A DNA stretch of 64,000 nt from Macrosoma leucophasiata (taxonomy: Eukaryota; Arthropoda; Insecta; Lepidoptera; Hedylidae): the NCBI GenBank assembly GCA_036365455.1, contig JAWQUS010000009.1, forward strand, positions 650,001-714,000. The letters are read 5' to 3'. The notes under the pieces are model-generated. The model searched no databases. It was not told where the DNA came from and saw nothing but the letters and a program-made list of their open reading frames with translations. How positions within the stretch are numbered: position 1 is the first letter of the stretch; every line of letters begins with the position of its first letter. The position numbers and the translations under genes are program-made. Of this stretch, positions 63,483 to 64,000 are shown piece after piece.

Positions 63483-64000
63483 TAATTCAGACGCGTTGCT
63501 CATACCGATGATAAAAGACGGGAATCGCTTGTATTCGTTTTTTGGGGCTTTAACGTTTGCCTGACCAGCTAGTAAATAAATACAATCAATGGTAAAAGCA
63601 ATGATTTTATTTTATTTTTATTTTATTATTTTATTTTATTATTTTTGGAAAGCAGACAGTGAAAATATAACTGCATACAAATATAATAGTTAAAGCTATA
63701 CACCATTTAGGAGCTTTATTATTCGCCACTATCGTGCACACACACACACTGGATTAGAATATATGTGGAATTATTAAATAGTCTGGTTCTTCGATAAAAA
63801 AAATCTTTTCTTGCGACTAACTTCGTGGAAAACCTTTTTCCAACTTGATATTATGCGCTTACTTTACTGTTATAAATCAAATGAAATGACATGTACATCA
63901 ATGCCGATTATATATTTAAATCTTAACTTAACAAAGTTAACATCTTTGAAAGTATGGAACATGTACTGAACGCTTCCTTATACAATGTGTAAAATAATGA
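63483..64000. other. Intergenic, nothing recognised
   Basis: AT-rich to the end of the window, with a (TTTTA)n run near 63607-63640. Confidence 0.45.

Overview
The window looks like lepidopteran (moth or butterfly) nuclear DNA. It is AT-rich, its genes are split by introns, and it is packed with interspersed repeats, including a Metulj-like SINE and an AGGGTTCC/GTCT-repeat element that I associate with Lepidoptera. No bacterial features are present. Family and species assignments come from reading motifs; no database was searched.

About 1.2-26.3 kb (+ strand) holds the 3' half of one gene of the insect Dscam family (Ig/fibronectin-III cell-surface receptors for neuronal self-recognition). 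Fifteen exons can be joined with consistent splice phases into 2457 nt (818 codons plus stop): the second half of FN2, then FN3, FN4, Ig10, FN5, FN6, one transmembrane helix and a cytoplasmic tail ending in TIHV. The upstream exons lie outside the window, and I cannot say which Dscam paralogue this is.

The most unusual feature is that three exons of this gene (exons 3, 7 and 14) have each been amplified, separately, into a GC-rich tandem array. Each unit carries the 3' part of the exon, its 5' splice site and the first part of the intron. There are 3 units of 156 bp, 13 units of 150 bp and 41 units of mostly 129 bp. All three unit lengths are multiples of three. In the first two arrays the exon frame stays open from one donor to the next. 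Downstream of the third array are two diverged copies of exon 14, one of them a phase-matched candidate alternative exon.

The introns also carry a LINE ending next to the exon-7 acceptor, a dead mariner, a tRNA-Leu pseudogene with an AAA anticodon, a pogo/Tigger relic, and tandem tRNA-like SINE units.

About 26.3-64 kb is intergenic (or intron of another gene). I recognise no host protein-coding gene there. It holds a 4.4-kb Ty1/copia element with identical LTRs but a damaged coding region (39.7-44.1 kb), an RTE-type LINE fragment, other LINE tails, gypsy-type LTR fragments, four copies of a 476-bp MITE, several SINE families often nested in each other with target-site duplications, and several near-perfect hairpins. 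A GC-richer block at 51.56-51.73 kb could be a noncoding first exon of another gene.
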